A stretch of 38,555 nucleotides of DNA, taken from DASSKP01 sp035695045. Lineage in GTDB: Bacteria; Actinomycetota; Actinomycetes; JAFAQI01. Positions within the stretch are counted from its first letter, which is position 1. Each line of letters opens with the position of its first letter. The notes below the pieces were generated by a model, which searched no databases, was not told the origin of the DNA, and saw only the letters and a program-made list of their open reading frames with translations. Positions 14,435 through 23,533 of the stretch are shown here, piece after piece. Location: positions 1-38,555 of the forward strand of contig DASSEX010000075.1 in NCBI GenBank assembly GCA_035695045.1. The letters are read 5' to 3'. The translations under genes were made by a program, and so were the position numbers.

Positions 14435-15469
14435 CTAGCTGGCGGTGATCTCGCCGGCGACCCAGGCCGGCACGCCGTGCTCGGTCAGCAACGCGACGGC
14501 CGCATCTGCCGCCGCAGGCGCGACGACCGCGACCATGCCGACTCCGAGGTTGAACGTCTTCTCCATCTCCTCGGGCGCGACCGGGCCACGCTCGGCGATC
14601 AGCCGGAAGATCGCGGGCTGCTCCCACGACGCCCAGTCGATCGAGGCGGACACGCCGGCCGGCAGCACCCGGGCGAGGTTCGCCGTCAGGCCGCCGCCGG
14701 TGACGTGCGAGAAGGCATGGACGTCGACGGCCGAGGCCAGCGCCAGGCAGTCCTTCGAGTAGATCCGCGTCGGCGTGAGCAGCACCTCGCCCAGTGCGAC
14801 GCCCAGGTCCGCGGTCGAGTCGAGAGCGATGTCACGCAGCACGTGCCGGGCGAGCGAGTAGCCGTTGGAGTGCAGGCCACTCGAGGCCATGGCAACCACC
14901 ACGTCGCCGGCCCGCACGCGCTCCGGCCCGAGGAGCGAGTCGGCCTCGACGACCCCGACGCCCGCTCCTGCCAGGTCGTAGTCGTCGGCGCCCATCACGC
15001 CGGGATGCTCGGCGGTCTCGCCGCCCACGAGCGCGCAGCCGGCCAGCCGACAACCCTCGGCGACACCCGAGACGATCGCGGCGATGCGCTCCGGCACGAC
15101 CCGACCGCAGGCGATGTAGTCGGTCATGAACCAGGGCTCGGCGCCGCAGACGACGAGGTCGTCGACGACCATGCCGACGAGGTCGATGCCGATGGTGTCA
15201 TGCCGGTCCATCGCCTGGGCGATGACGAGTTTGGTGCCCACCCCGTCCGTCGACGTCGCGAGCAGCGGCCGGCGGAACTTCGTCAGCGCGCTCGCATCGA
15301 ACAGACCGGCAAAGCCGCCGAGACCGCCGACCATCTCCGGCCGCGCCGCCCGCTGGACGGCGGCCTTCATCAGCTCGACCGCGCGGTCACCTGCCTCGAT
15401 GTCCACGCCCGCGGCGGCGTACGACGTCCCTTCCACCGAAGCGGCAGGGACCCGGGAATCGTCGGTCAT
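14435..15469 (-). CDS. purM: Phosphoribosylformylglycinamidine cyclo-ligase (AIR synthetase)
   Basis: 344 residues. Closes FGAM to 5-aminoimidazole ribonucleotide using ATP, step 5 of purine synthesis. Family signatures include SYAAAGVDIEAGDRAVELMK at the N-terminus, LLATSTDGVGTKLVIA (about 70-85), DLVGMVVDDLVVCGAEPWFMTDYIA, ALVGGETAEHPGVM, SSGLHSNGYSLAR and FSHVTGGGLTANLARVLP. Length is normal. The ATG at 15469 overlaps the purF stop as ATGA, so the two are translationally coupled. It is the last gene of this leftward block; tandem hairpins lie just beyond its stop. Confidence 0.97.
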   Translation of the reverse strand: MTDDSRVPAASVEGTSYAAAGVDIEAGDRAVELMKAAVQRAARPEMVGGLGGFAGLFDASALTKFRRPLLATSTDGVGTKLVIAQAMDRHDTIGIDLVGMVVDDLVVCGAEPWFMTDYIACGRVVPERIAAIVSGVAEGCRLAGCALVGGETAEHPGVMGADDYDLAGAGVGVVEADSLLGPERVRAGDVVVAMASSGLHSNGYSLARHVLRDIALDSTADLGVALGEVLLTPTRIYSKDCLALASAVDVHAFSHVTGGGLTANLARVLPAGVSASIDWASWEQPAIFRLIAERGPVAPEEMEKTFNLGVGMVAVVAPAAADAAVALLTEHGVPAWVAGEITAS

Positions 15470-17031
15470 GGGCGACGGAGCGCGTCCGCGCCGCCGATGC
15501 CGGGAAGCAGCGGTTCGAGGTCGGCGTCCGGCGACGGGTCGAGACCGTCGGAGCTCGGGGTGACCGCCCGCGCGGCGATGCCTTCGAGCAGGTGCTTGCC
15601 GATCAGCTCCGGCGCCGGCAGGTCGATCGGGTAGATCCCGTCGAAGCACGCGCGGCACAGGCGCTCGCTCGGCAGGGTCGTCGCCGCGACGAGCCCGTCG
15701 AGCGAGATGTAGCCGAGCGAGTCGGCCCCGATCGACGAGCAGATCTCGTCGACCGTCAGGCCGTTGGCGATGAGCTCGGCCCGCGACGCGAAGTCGATGC
15801 CGTAGAAGCAGGGCCACTTCACCGGCGGCGCGGAGATGCGGACGTGCACCTCGCGAGCGCCGGCCTCGCGGAGCATGCGGACGAGGGCCCGCTGGGTGTT
15901 GCCGCGGACGATCGAGTCGTCGACCACGACGAGTCGCTTGCCCTCGATGACCGAGCGCAGGGGGTTGAGCTTCAGGCGGATGCCCAGCTGGCGGATCGTG
16001 TTGGACGGCTGGATGAACGTGCGGCCGACGTAGGAGTTCTTCACCAGACCGATGCCGTAGGGGATGCCGCTCTCCTCGGCGTAACCGACGGCGGCCGGTG
16101 TGCCGCTCTCCGGCACGGGGATCACCAGGTCGGCCTCGACGGGCGCCTCGCGCGCGAGCTGCCGACCGACCTCGACCCGCGTCTCGTGCACAGAGCGGCC
16201 GGCGATCGTCGTGTCCGGGCGCGCGAGGTAGACGTACTCGAAGATGCAGCCCTTGGGCTCAGCCGGCGCGAAGTGTTGCGACCGCAGGCCGTGCTCGTCG
16301 ACCGCGATCAGCTCGCCCGGCTCGATCTCGCGGATGAACGAGGCGCCGACGATGTCGAGCGCCGCGGTCTCCGACGCGACGACCCAGCCGCGTTCGAGCC
16401 GACCGAGAACCAGCGGCCGGACACCGTGCGGGTCGCGGGCGGCGTACAGCGTGTGCTCGTCCATGAACACCAGCGAGAAGGCGCCGCGCAGCATCGGCAG
16501 GATCTCCAGCGCGGTCGCCTCGAGCGAGCGGTCCGGATGGCCGGCGAGCATCGCCGTGACGAGGTCGGAGTCGTTGGTCGCCTTCGGCAGCGGCCGCGAG
16601 GGGTTGACCGGGTCGACCACCTTCGCGGCGAGCTGCGCCGTGTTGGTGAGATTGCCGTTGTGGCCGAGCGCGATGCCGCCGCCGTTGGCCGACGGACGGT
16701 ACGACGGCTGGGCGTTCTCCCAGGTGCAGGAGCCGGTCGTCGAGTAGCGGGTGTGGCCGATGGCGAGATGGCCGGTCAGGGCCGACAGCGTCGACTCGTC
16801 GAAGACCTGCGCGACGAGACCGAGCTCCTTGTAGACGACCACCGTCGTGCCGTCACTGACGGCCATGCCGGCCGCTTCCTGGCCCCGATGCTGCAGCGCG
16901 TAGAGACCGAAATAGGTCAGTTTCGCGACGTCCTCGCCGGGCGCCCAGACACCGAACACACCACAGGCGTCCTTCGGGGGCTGCTCGGGCTCGTCCCAGT
17001 GGCTGTGGTCGTCGTCACCGTGATGGGGCAC
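15466..17031 (-). CDS. purF: Amidophosphoribosyltransferase
   Basis: 521 residues. Commits PRPP to purine synthesis by forming phosphoribosylamine from glutamine. A 22-residue propeptide rich in His/Asp precedes Cys23 (ACGVFGVW), the N-terminal glutaminase nucleophile expected after processing. The glutaminase domain (YALQHRGQEAAGM, GHTRYSTTG) is followed by the PRTase domain with the PRPP motif RLVVVDDSIVRGNT. Cysteines in KGCIFEY, PCFYGID and LCRACFDG match the Fe-S-type (Bacillus-like) enzyme. I chose the GTG at 17031 because AAGGAG lies about 10 nt upstream; the longer frame to 17661 overlaps the divergent flavodoxin gene and is not coding. Its stop overlaps the purM start. Confidence 0.97.
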   Translation of the reverse strand: MPHHGDDDHSHWDEPEQPPKDACGVFGVWAPGEDVAKLTYFGLYALQHRGQEAAGMAVSDGTTVVVYKELGLVAQVFDESTLSALTGHLAIGHTRYSTTGSCTWENAQPSYRPSANGGGIALGHNGNLTNTAQLAAKVVDPVNPSRPLPKATNDSDLVTAMLAGHPDRSLEATALEILPMLRGAFSLVFMDEHTLYAARDPHGVRPLVLGRLERGWVVASETAALDIVGASFIREIEPGELIAVDEHGLRSQHFAPAEPKGCIFEYVYLARPDTTIAGRSVHETRVEVGRQLAREAPVEADLVIPVPESGTPAAVGYAEESGIPYGIGLVKNSYVGRTFIQPSNTIRQLGIRLKLNPLRSVIEGKRLVVVDDSIVRGNTQRALVRMLREAGAREVHVRISAPPVKWPCFYGIDFASRAELIANGLTVDEICSSIGADSLGYISLDGLVAATTLPSERLCRACFDGIYPIDLPAPELIGKHLLEGIAARAVTPSSDGLDPSPDADLEPLLPGIGGADALRRP

Positions 17032-17187
17032 GGGGCGGCGCTCCTTCGATGAACGGCGGGGAAGCCGGCCCCTCGAGTGTAGGTGACGGCCGGCGGCGGA
17101 CCCGGCCAAACACGGGACGAAGGTCTCTGGGCGGTGCCACCCTGGCCCTGCTACCCAGAAGGTGGCGGATCGAGGGTTGGGGGCGCG

Positions 17188-17775
17188 ATGTTGGTGCTGG
17201 TGGCCTACGGGTCGAAGCGCGGCGGCACCGCGGAGCTGGCGCGGATGATCGGCAAAGCGTTCGCCGAGCGTGGCTGGTCCGTCGAGGTCCGCCCGGCGGC
17301 GGACGTGACGACCGTGACAGGCGCCGACGCCGTGATCGTCGGCGGTGCGCTCTACATGAACCGTTGGCACCGCGACGCGGTCGGCTTCGTCAAGAAGCAC
17401 GCCGCGGCCCTCCGCGAGCTGCCGGTCTGGTTCTTCTCCAGTGGTCCCCTCGACGACTCCGCGCGAGCGGGCGACATCGCTCCGGTTGCGCAGGTCCAGG
17501 CGCTGGCTGCCTCGATCGAGGTCAAGGGGCACATGACGTTCGGCGGGCGGTTGCTGCCGGACGCGAAGGGCTTGGTGGCCAGCCGGATGGCCAAGAAGTA
17601 CTCCGGCGACTGGCGCGACCCGCAGCACGTTCGCGAGTGGGTGCACCAGATCTGCACGCACGACATGCCGGAGGCGATCGCACTGCCGCCGGACACGGTC
17701 AAGCTCGCAGACCGCCTACCCCGCCAGCGCGTGGCGGCGCACGACCAGCCGGCGGCGGATCGACCGCTCGCCTGA
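17188..17775 (+). CDS. Flavodoxin-domain protein
   Basis: 195 residues. The N-terminus MLVLVAYGSKRGGTAELA is a flavodoxin phosphate-binding loop. GADAVIVGGALYMNRWHRDA and PVWFFSSGPLDD are the other flavin-contact regions seen in HemG-like and flavodoxin_5 proteins. FMN binding and a single-protein redox role are likely. Protoporphyrinogen oxidase activity (HemG type) is possible but unproven. I chose the ATG at 17188; an in-frame start at 17083 would add 35 residues without family similarity. It is transcribed away from purF and converges on the maleylpyruvate-isomerase-like gene, leaving only 12 bp between stops. It thus interrupts the leftward pur genes. Confidence 0.85.
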   Translation: MLVLVAYGSKRGGTAELARMIGKAFAERGWSVEVRPAADVTTVTGADAVIVGGALYMNRWHRDAVGFVKKHAAALRELPVWFFSSGPLDDSARAGDIAPVAQVQALAASIEVKGHMTFGGRLLPDAKGLVASRMAKKYSGDWRDPQHVREWVHQICTHDMPEAIALPPDTVKLADRLPRQRVAAHDQPAADRPLA

Positions 17776-17787
17776 CGTTCCTCGCGT

Positions 17788-18576
17788 CTAGCGGAGAACC
17801 GGCAGGTACGCCGTCAGCTCGGCGCGCTCACCACTGGCGCTGAGCCTGCCGGCCGAGACCGCCGCGGGCCAGCCGAGCCGTCCGGTCGCGAGCTCGAGCC
17901 AGGTGACCGCGTCGGTCTCGACCACGTTCGGTGGGGTGCCACGCGTGTGCCGCGGGCCCTCGACGCACTGCACCGCTGTATGCGGCGGCACCCGCAGCTC
18001 GACCGAGCGGCCGGGCGCCCGCCGGGCGAGCGCCGCCGCGAGCACCTTGACGCTGACGGCCACCGCTTCGTCGTCGAGCACCGGCGGGATCTCCAGTGCG
18101 GCGGCGAGGTCCAGGGCGTGCACCGTGCTCTCGACGCAGCGCGTCGCGAGGAAGTCGCCCACCCCGATCGCGCCGAGCCTCGCCGGGACGACGAACGTCG
18201 CGACGGTCGTGGCTGCCGCCTGATCCGCCTCGAGCCGGCGCTCGTGCACCAGTGTGCGGAGCTCGGCCGGGCGCGCCTCCTCGGTCATGAGCCGGGCACG
18301 CTCGTCCACTCCCGACGCGCCGCCGGCGCAGGCCAGCGAGTAGTCCGCCGCATCCAGCTCCGCGCGGGCGCCCGGCGCCCCGGAGAGGTAGCGCGGCACA
18401 GCCGCCATGTCGAGACCGAGATGCGCGACAAGCTCCGCGACCCGCCATCCGTCGAGGCGCGTCGGCAGTTGCAGGGCCTCGGTCGGGAGCTGCGCGACAA
18501 CCGCGTCGACCATGGCGTGCTGTCGCGACATCGCCGCGCGCACCGTGGGCAGGTCGAACCGCAGCCGGGACGCCAC
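17788..18576 (-). CDS. Maleylpyruvate isomerase family, mycothiol-dependent type
   Basis: 262 residues. The N-terminal helical bundle (RLDGWRVAELVAHLGLDMAAV, about 40-60) matches the MDMPI / DinB-like domain used by mycothiol-dependent enzymes of actinobacteria. A second domain of about 90 residues follows. The metal-binding His in VAHLGLD is visible, with further candidates in TVHALDL. The substrate is unknown; this family includes isomerases and thiol transferases. The GTG at 18576 lies 4 bp after the purL stop with no separate ribosome site. It is therefore probably read with purL, although a role in purine synthesis is not implied. Start choice is moderately uncertain. Confidence 0.78.
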   Translation of the reverse strand: MASRLRFDLPTVRAAMSRQHAMVDAVVAQLPTEALQLPTRLDGWRVAELVAHLGLDMAAVPRYLSGAPGARAELDAADYSLACAGGASGVDERARLMTEEARPAELRTLVHERRLEADQAAATTVATFVVPARLGAIGVGDFLATRCVESTVHALDLAAALEIPPVLDDEAVAVSVKVLAAALARRAPGRSVELRVPPHTAVQCVEGPRHTRGTPPNVVETDAVTWLELATGRLGWPAAVSAGRLSASGERAELTAYLPVLR

Positions 18577-18580
18577 CGCG

Positions 18581-20833
18581 TCAGCCGAACAGCGCGGGCA
18601 GCGTCACCTCGTGCGCCGCGCGGAGCTCGTCGAGGGGGATCGAGAACAGCCCGTCGATCGACAGCTCGTCGCCGCCCGTGCGCCCGAGCCGCGCAACCGG
18701 CACACCGGCGTCGGCTGCGATCGACAGGAGTCGGTCGACGTCGGCGTCGGCGCACGTCACGACGGCGCGAGCCGTCGACTCGCTGAACAACGCGACGAAC
18801 GGGTCGCCGGCGATCCGCAGCCGCGCCCCTACGCCGTCGAGCAAGCCGGACTCCACGAGCGCGCTCGCGAGCCCGCCGTCGGACAGGTCGTGCGCGCCGG
18901 ACAGCAACCCCTCTGCGGTCGCTCGCTGCAGCGTCGCGGACAACGCGCGCTCTTCCGCGAGGCGCACGCGTGGTGGCATGCCGCCGAGGTGGCGGTGGGT
19001 GGCCCAGGCCCACTCCGAGCCGTCGAGCTCTTCGTCCGTCGCCCCGAAGAGGAGTACGACGTCATCGTCGCGCGTGAAGCCGCTGGGGACGCTCGTCGTG
19101 ACGTCGTCGACGACACCGAGCACCCCGACCACCGGCGTCGGGTTGATCGCCGTCGCACCGGTCTGGTTGTAGAAGCTCACGTTGCCGCCGGTGACCGGCA
19201 CGCCGAGCTCGAGGCAGCCGTCCGCCAGCCCGCGGGTGGCCTCGGCGAACTGCCACATCACCGACGGGTCCTCGGGTGAGCCGAAGTTGAGGCAGTTGGT
19301 GACCGCGATCGGGCGCGCGCCGGTGACCGAGACGTTGCGATAGGCCTCGGACAGCGCGAGCTGCGCGCCGGCATAAGGGTCGAGGCGGGCGTACCTTCCG
19401 TTGCCGTCGAGGGCGAGCGCGACGCCCCGCACGGTGTCGTCAGCGAGCCGCAGCACACCACCGTCGTGCGGCATGGCGAGCACCGTCCCGCCGAGCACGT
19501 AGCGGTCGTACTGCTCGGTGACCCATCGGCGCGAGCACAGGTTGGGGGACGCGGCCATCGCGAGGACCGCCGCGCGGAGCTCGTCAGGACCCGACGGCCT
19601 GGCGAGGGAGCGGGAGCCGCCCGACTGCAGCGCATCCTGGTCGGCCGGACGCTCGAGCGGCCGCTCGTAGACGGGGCCGTCGTCGGCCAGGGTGCCGGGG
19701 GGGACGTCGGCGACGACGTCGCCGTGCCAGGTGACGATCAGCCGATCGCCGTCCGTCACCTCGCCGATGACGGTGGCCAGCACGCCCCAACGCGCGCAGA
19801 CGGCCAGGGCCTCGTCGGCGTCCTCCGGGCGGACGATCGCGAGCATGCGCTCCTGCGACTCGCTCATGACGATCTCGACGGGCGTCATGGACGGCTCGCG
19901 CAGCGGGACCCGCTCGAGCTCGACCCGCATGCCGCCCGCGCCGTGCGCCGACGTCTCCGAGATCGAACAGGCGATGCCCGCCGCCCCCAGGTCCTGGATC
20001 CCGGTGACGAGGTCGCGGTTGTAGAGCTCCAGGCAGCACTCGATGAGCAGCTTCTCCATGAAGGGGTCGCCGACCTGGACACTCGGCCGCTTGGTCTCGC
20101 TGCCATCCTCGAACGTCGCGCTCGCGAGCACGGAGGCTCCACCGATGCCGTCGCGTCCCGTCTTCGCCCCGAGCAGGATGACCTGGTTGCCGACGCCCTC
20201 GGCCTTCGCCAGCTGGATGCGGTCGGCGCGCATGACACCGAGACACAACGCGTTGACGAGCGGGTTGCCGTTGTAGGTGGGGTCGAACGCGACCTCACCG
20301 CCGATGTTGGGCAGGCCGAGGCAGTTGCCGTAGCCGCCGACACCCGAGACGACGCCGCCGACCAGTCGACGCGTGTCGTCGTTGTCGACGTCGCCGAACC
20401 GCAGCGAGTCCATGACCGCGATCGGACGCGCACCCATCGTCAGGATGTCGCGGACGATGCCGCCGACTCCCGTGGCCGCGCCCTGGTAGGGCTCGACGTA
20501 CGACGGGTGGTTGTGGCTCTCGACCTTGAACGTGACCGCGAGGCCGTCACCGACGTCCACGACGCCGGCGTTCTCTCCCATGCCGACGAGCAGGACGTCG
20601 GTCTTGGGCGCCTTCTCGCCGAACTGGCGGAGGTGCACCTTGCTCGACTTGTAGGAGCAGTGCTCACTCCACATGACGGAGTACATCGCGAGCTCGGTGT
20701 CCGTCGGACGACGACCGAGGATGTCGCGAATTCGTTGGTATTCCTCGTCTTTCAGCCCCAGCTCGGTGAACGGCTGCTCGACGTCGGGAGTCTGTTCCGC
20801 CTGCGCGACGGTGTCCTGACGACTCAGCTGCAT
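18581..20833 (-). CDS. purL: Phosphoribosylformylglycinamidine synthase subunit PurL (small type)
   Basis: 750 residues, the size of the bacterial small PurL that works with PurQ and PurS. Converts FGAR, ATP and ammonia to FGAM. Motifs are MYSVMWSEHCSYKSSK, TFKVESHNHPSYVEPYQGAA with the catalytic His, GGIVRDILTMGARPIA, LGAKTGRDGIGGAS, SQERML, and TNCLNFGSPEDP in the second half. The ATG at 20833 lies inside the 3' end of purQ (10-nt overlap), so the two are coupled. The C-terminal end is followed within 4 bp by the mycothiol-type gene. Confidence 0.97.
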   Translation of the reverse strand: MQLSRQDTVAQAEQTPDVEQPFTELGLKDEEYQRIRDILGRRPTDTELAMYSVMWSEHCSYKSSKVHLRQFGEKAPKTDVLLVGMGENAGVVDVGDGLAVTFKVESHNHPSYVEPYQGAATGVGGIVRDILTMGARPIAVMDSLRFGDVDNDDTRRLVGGVVSGVGGYGNCLGLPNIGGEVAFDPTYNGNPLVNALCLGVMRADRIQLAKAEGVGNQVILLGAKTGRDGIGGASVLASATFEDGSETKRPSVQVGDPFMEKLLIECCLELYNRDLVTGIQDLGAAGIACSISETSAHGAGGMRVELERVPLREPSMTPVEIVMSESQERMLAIVRPEDADEALAVCARWGVLATVIGEVTDGDRLIVTWHGDVVADVPPGTLADDGPVYERPLERPADQDALQSGGSRSLARPSGPDELRAAVLAMAASPNLCSRRWVTEQYDRYVLGGTVLAMPHDGGVLRLADDTVRGVALALDGNGRYARLDPYAGAQLALSEAYRNVSVTGARPIAVTNCLNFGSPEDPSVMWQFAEATRGLADGCLELGVPVTGGNVSFYNQTGATAINPTPVVGVLGVVDDVTTSVPSGFTRDDDVVLLFGATDEELDGSEWAWATHRHLGGMPPRVRLAEERALSATLQRATAEGLLSGAHDLSDGGLASALVESGLLDGVGARLRIAGDPFVALFSESTARAVVTCADADVDRLLSIAADAGVPVARLGRTGGDELSIDGLFSIPLDELRAAHEVTLPALFG

Positions 20834-21501
20834 ACGAAGCTCTTCAGCACGGAGACGAACATCCCGAGACCGTCGGTGCCCGGACCGGTCAGGCTGTCGA
20901 TGGCGTGCTCGGGATGCGGCATCAGACCGACGACGTTGCCGCGCTCGTTGCGGATGCCGGCGATGTCGCGACGACTTCCGTTGGGGTTGCCGCCGACGTA
21001 GCGGAACACCACGCGACCTTCCCCCTCCAGCCGGTCGAGCGTCGTCTCATCGGCGACGTACTGCCCTTCGCCGTTCTTCAACGGGATCCTGATCTGCGAG
21101 CCGGCGGAGTATTCCCCCGTCCACGCGGTGCTCGTCGACTCCACCCGCAGCTGCTGGTCGATGCACGTGAAGTGCAAGCCCGCGTTGCGGATGAGAGCGC
21201 CCGGCAACAGGTGCGACTCGCAGAGGACCTGGAAGCCGTTGCAGATCCCGAGGACGGGCATCCCGCGCTCGGCCGCCGCCACGACCTCCGTCATCACCGG
21301 GGAGAAGCGGGCGATCGCGCCGCAGCGCAGGTAGTCGCCATAGGAGAACCCCCCGGGCAGCACGACAGCGTCGACATCGTGGAGGTCGTGCTCGCCGTGC
21401 CACAGCGGCACCGGCTCGCCGCCGGCGACCCGCACCGCCCGCAGCGCGTCGCGGTCGTCGAGCGAGCCGGGGAAGGTCACGACGCCGATGCGCGTGCTCA
21501 T
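20824..21501 (-). CDS. purQ: Phosphoribosylformylglycinamidine synthase subunit PurQ
   Basis: 225 residues. Class I glutamine amidotransferase supplying ammonia to PurL. It shows the nucleophile Cys in VLGICNGFQVLCE and the catalytic pair in PHPEHA. The N-terminus IGVVTFPGSLDDRDALRAV and VVLPGGFSYGDYLRCG are typical. The ATG at 21501 has GGAG about 11 nt upstream. In most actinobacteria purS directly precedes purQ; here purS is 4 kb away, and a ceramidase-like gene begins 88 bp away on the opposite strand. PurQ therefore probably has its own promoter in 21502-21589. Confidence 0.96.
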   Translation of the reverse strand: MSTRIGVVTFPGSLDDRDALRAVRVAGGEPVPLWHGEHDLHDVDAVVLPGGFSYGDYLRCGAIARFSPVMTEVVAAAERGMPVLGICNGFQVLCESHLLPGALIRNAGLHFTCIDQQLRVESTSTAWTGEYSAGSQIRIPLKNGEGQYVADETTLDRLEGEGRVVFRYVGGNPNGSRRDIAGIRNERGNVVGLMPHPEHAIDSLTGPGTDGLGMFVSVLKSFVCS

Positions 21502-21589
21502 GGGACTGGCGTCTCCTGCGGCCGGTGGCGGATGCGGCCAGCCTACCGGCGGGCAGGGATCGACCGGCCCGCGCCGAAGAGCGTTTCCC

Positions 21590-23341
21590 ATGCGTTTTCC
21601 CCGGATCGCAGCCGTCGCCGCTGTCGCCGTCGTCGGCGTCACCCCCCTCGCCGCACACGCAGCCGCAGGCCACCCGGCGGGCGGCCCGCGCCACGCGGGC
21701 GCCGCGATCTTCCAGGTCGGAACTGCCGTGGAGGACATCACCCCGACGACGCCGCAGTACCTCGGCGGCTTCGGCCAGATGGACGCGCCGACGGCCGCCG
21801 TGCACGACCCTCTGCAGGTCCGCGCCTTCGCGATCGCGCAGGGGACGAAGCTCGTCGAGTTCGCGATCGTCGACACCCAGGGCTGGTTCTCCGGCTACCA
21901 GGAAGGCCCCTACGGCTCGTACGACGCCCGCACGACCGCGGCGTCGTACCTGGCGGCGCACGGCTACCCGGGAACGACCGAGGCCGACCTGATCGTCTCC
22001 AGCACCCACTCACACGCGGCACCGACGTTGATGGGCATCTGGGGGCCGGTCGACGTCAACTACCTGAAGACCGTGCACGACCAGACCGTCAAGGCGCTCG
22101 AGGAAGCAGCGGGGAGCACCCGACCCGCGACGTTGTGGACCACCTCTGCCGACAGCAGCGCGATCGACGGCAGCAACGTCTCGCAGACCGACATCTACGA
22201 CGGGTACGCCGTCGACGGGGACACCCCTGTGCTGTGGGCGCGCGACCCGCAGACGCTGCAGACGGTCGGCCTCTACGTCAACGTGCCTGTGCATGCCGAC
22301 GTCGCCTGCGGCTCCTGCGACAACGCCATGAGCGCCGATCACATCGGTGTCGCGCGCGACGAGCTCGGCGCCCGGCTCGGCGCGACCGCGGTCGTCGCCA
22401 TGGGCACGCTGGGCCGCGAGGAGAGCATCGTCCAGGTCGGTCGGTGGAGCTACAGCCACGACGTCGGTATGACGGTCACCGACGAGGTGCTGCGCTCGCT
22501 GGCCGCAGCAAAGCCGATCACGAGTGACACCCTCGCGAGCGCCGAGCAGTACATCCTGGTGCCGCTCACCAACCCGCTGCTCGCCGGGCTCAGCTACGCC
22601 AACGTCGTGGCGCCGTACAGCTGCGTGCCGAATATGGCCTGCTCCATCGACCGTTCGATCACGCCGCCGTACGTCGTGGGTGCCGCCATCGGCAGCTGGG
22701 TGACGGCGTTCCGGATCGGCGACGTGGTCTACATGAGCGAACCGGGCGAGGCGTTTCCCGAGGTCAGCAAGGCGATCCGCGACAGCATCCGGGGTGCGAG
22801 CGTCGTCAACGTCGTCGGCATGGCGCAGGACCAGCTGGGCTACTACTGGCCGCCGGAGGAGGCGCCGGCGACAACCGTCACCAACGACAGCGACCACCTC
22901 CAGTACAACTCGAGCGTCCTGCTCGGTGAGCTGAGCGAGAAGGCGGCGCGTGACGACGCCGCGGCACTCGGTTTCTCGACGACGGTCGTTCACCAGCCGC
23001 CGATGCAGACCGACCCGCTCGCTCGCACCAAGCCCGGTGTCCAGTTCTTCGCGGTCGCTCCCGACCTGAACGGCCTGACGCTCACGGTGGACAGCGCGGT
23101 CAACCCGGCGCAGAACGGACCGGCGCTGGTCATCGGCACCAACCCTGACGGGACCAAGGGCTCGATCAGCTACGAATGGGGCGATGGGTCGACGTCGTAC
23201 GGCGGCAACCCCGGCGGAGACGGGCGCGGGCGGGACAGCCACACCTACGCGGCTCCGGGCACCTACACGGTGACCGGCACGGTCACCGATGCGAACGGCA
23301 GCACACGCAGCTGGCAGCAGGACGTGACCATCTCGGATTGA
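21590..23341 (+). CDS. Secreted neutral-ceramidase-like hydrolase with C-terminal PKD domain
   Basis: 583 residues. A signal peptide covers about 1-26. Residues about 38-490 resemble the neutral/alkaline ceramidase fold: VGTAVEDITPTTPQYLGGFG, then SSTHSH with His140/His142 at the zinc-site position, a further His in VPVHADV, MSEPGEAFPEVSKAIR with a candidate zinc Glu, and AQDQLGYYWPPEE. The usual nucleophile motif GDVSPN is absent; the matching region reads GTLGREESIVQ. Residues about 505-580 form a PKD-type beta sandwich (YEWGDGS, SHTYAAPGTYTVTGTVTD). It probably acts outside the cell on an amide or ester-linked lipid or another substrate, but ceramide hydrolysis is not secured. I chose the ATG at 21590 for its signal peptide. 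It lies between purQ and purS, reading the opposite way. Confidence 0.82.
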   Translation: MRFPRIAAVAAVAVVGVTPLAAHAAAGHPAGGPRHAGAAIFQVGTAVEDITPTTPQYLGGFGQMDAPTAAVHDPLQVRAFAIAQGTKLVEFAIVDTQGWFSGYQEGPYGSYDARTTAASYLAAHGYPGTTEADLIVSSTHSHAAPTLMGIWGPVDVNYLKTVHDQTVKALEEAAGSTRPATLWTTSADSSAIDGSNVSQTDIYDGYAVDGDTPVLWARDPQTLQTVGLYVNVPVHADVACGSCDNAMSADHIGVARDELGARLGATAVVAMGTLGREESIVQVGRWSYSHDVGMTVTDEVLRSLAAAKPITSDTLASAEQYILVPLTNPLLAGLSYANVVAPYSCVPNMACSIDRSITPPYVVGAAIGSWVTAFRIGDVVYMSEPGEAFPEVSKAIRDSIRGASVVNVVGMAQDQLGYYWPPEEAPATTVTNDSDHLQYNSSVLLGELSEKAARDDAAALGFSTTVVHQPPMQTDPLARTKPGVQFFAVAPDLNGLTLTVDSAVNPAQNGPALVIGTNPDGTKGSISYEWGDGSTSYGGNPGGDGRGRDSHTYAAPGTYTVTGTVTDANGSTRSWQQDVTISD

Positions 23342-23444
23342 TGACTTCCGCCTCTGGCGGCGACGGCAGGATGAGCAGAGCCTGATGGTGCGGTTCGGGA
23401 ATGTGAGCCGCAGCATCCAGCGGATCTCACCTCCCGCCCCGCCT

Positions 23445-23510
23445 CGCGCTGCCGCACGGCAGCGCGGGGATGCGGGCCGCCGCCGGTAGCCGATACCCCT
23501 GCCGGCGGCG
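23445..23510 (+). promoter_or_regulatory. Two strong hairpins in the 192-bp gap between secreted-protein genes
   Basis: Hairpin A: CGCGCTGCCG / CGGCAGCGCG (23445-23466, 10-bp arms, tight loop). Hairpin B: CGCCGCCGG / CCGGCGGCG (23478-23510, 9-bp arms, 15-nt loop), ending 23 bp before the next ATG. A may end the ceramidase-like transcript, and B may structure the leader of the next gene. I checked for c-di-GMP-I and ydaO-type riboswitch cores and saw none. Confidence 0.4.
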
Positions 23511-23533
23511 ACTCCTCCGCGAGAGGAGAAGAC

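Noticed and set aside
15592..17052. 486-codon plus-strand frame opposite purF
   Set aside because: Antisense shadow; purF is complete with all catalytic motifs.
19466..21001. 511-codon plus-strand frame opposite purL and purQ
   Set aside because: Antisense shadow of two clear pur genes.
23342..23533. Possible c-di-GMP riboswitch in the leader of the secreted-protein gene
   Set aside because: Hairpins are present, but the conserved GGCAAACC- and GACGCAAAGCC-type segments are missing.
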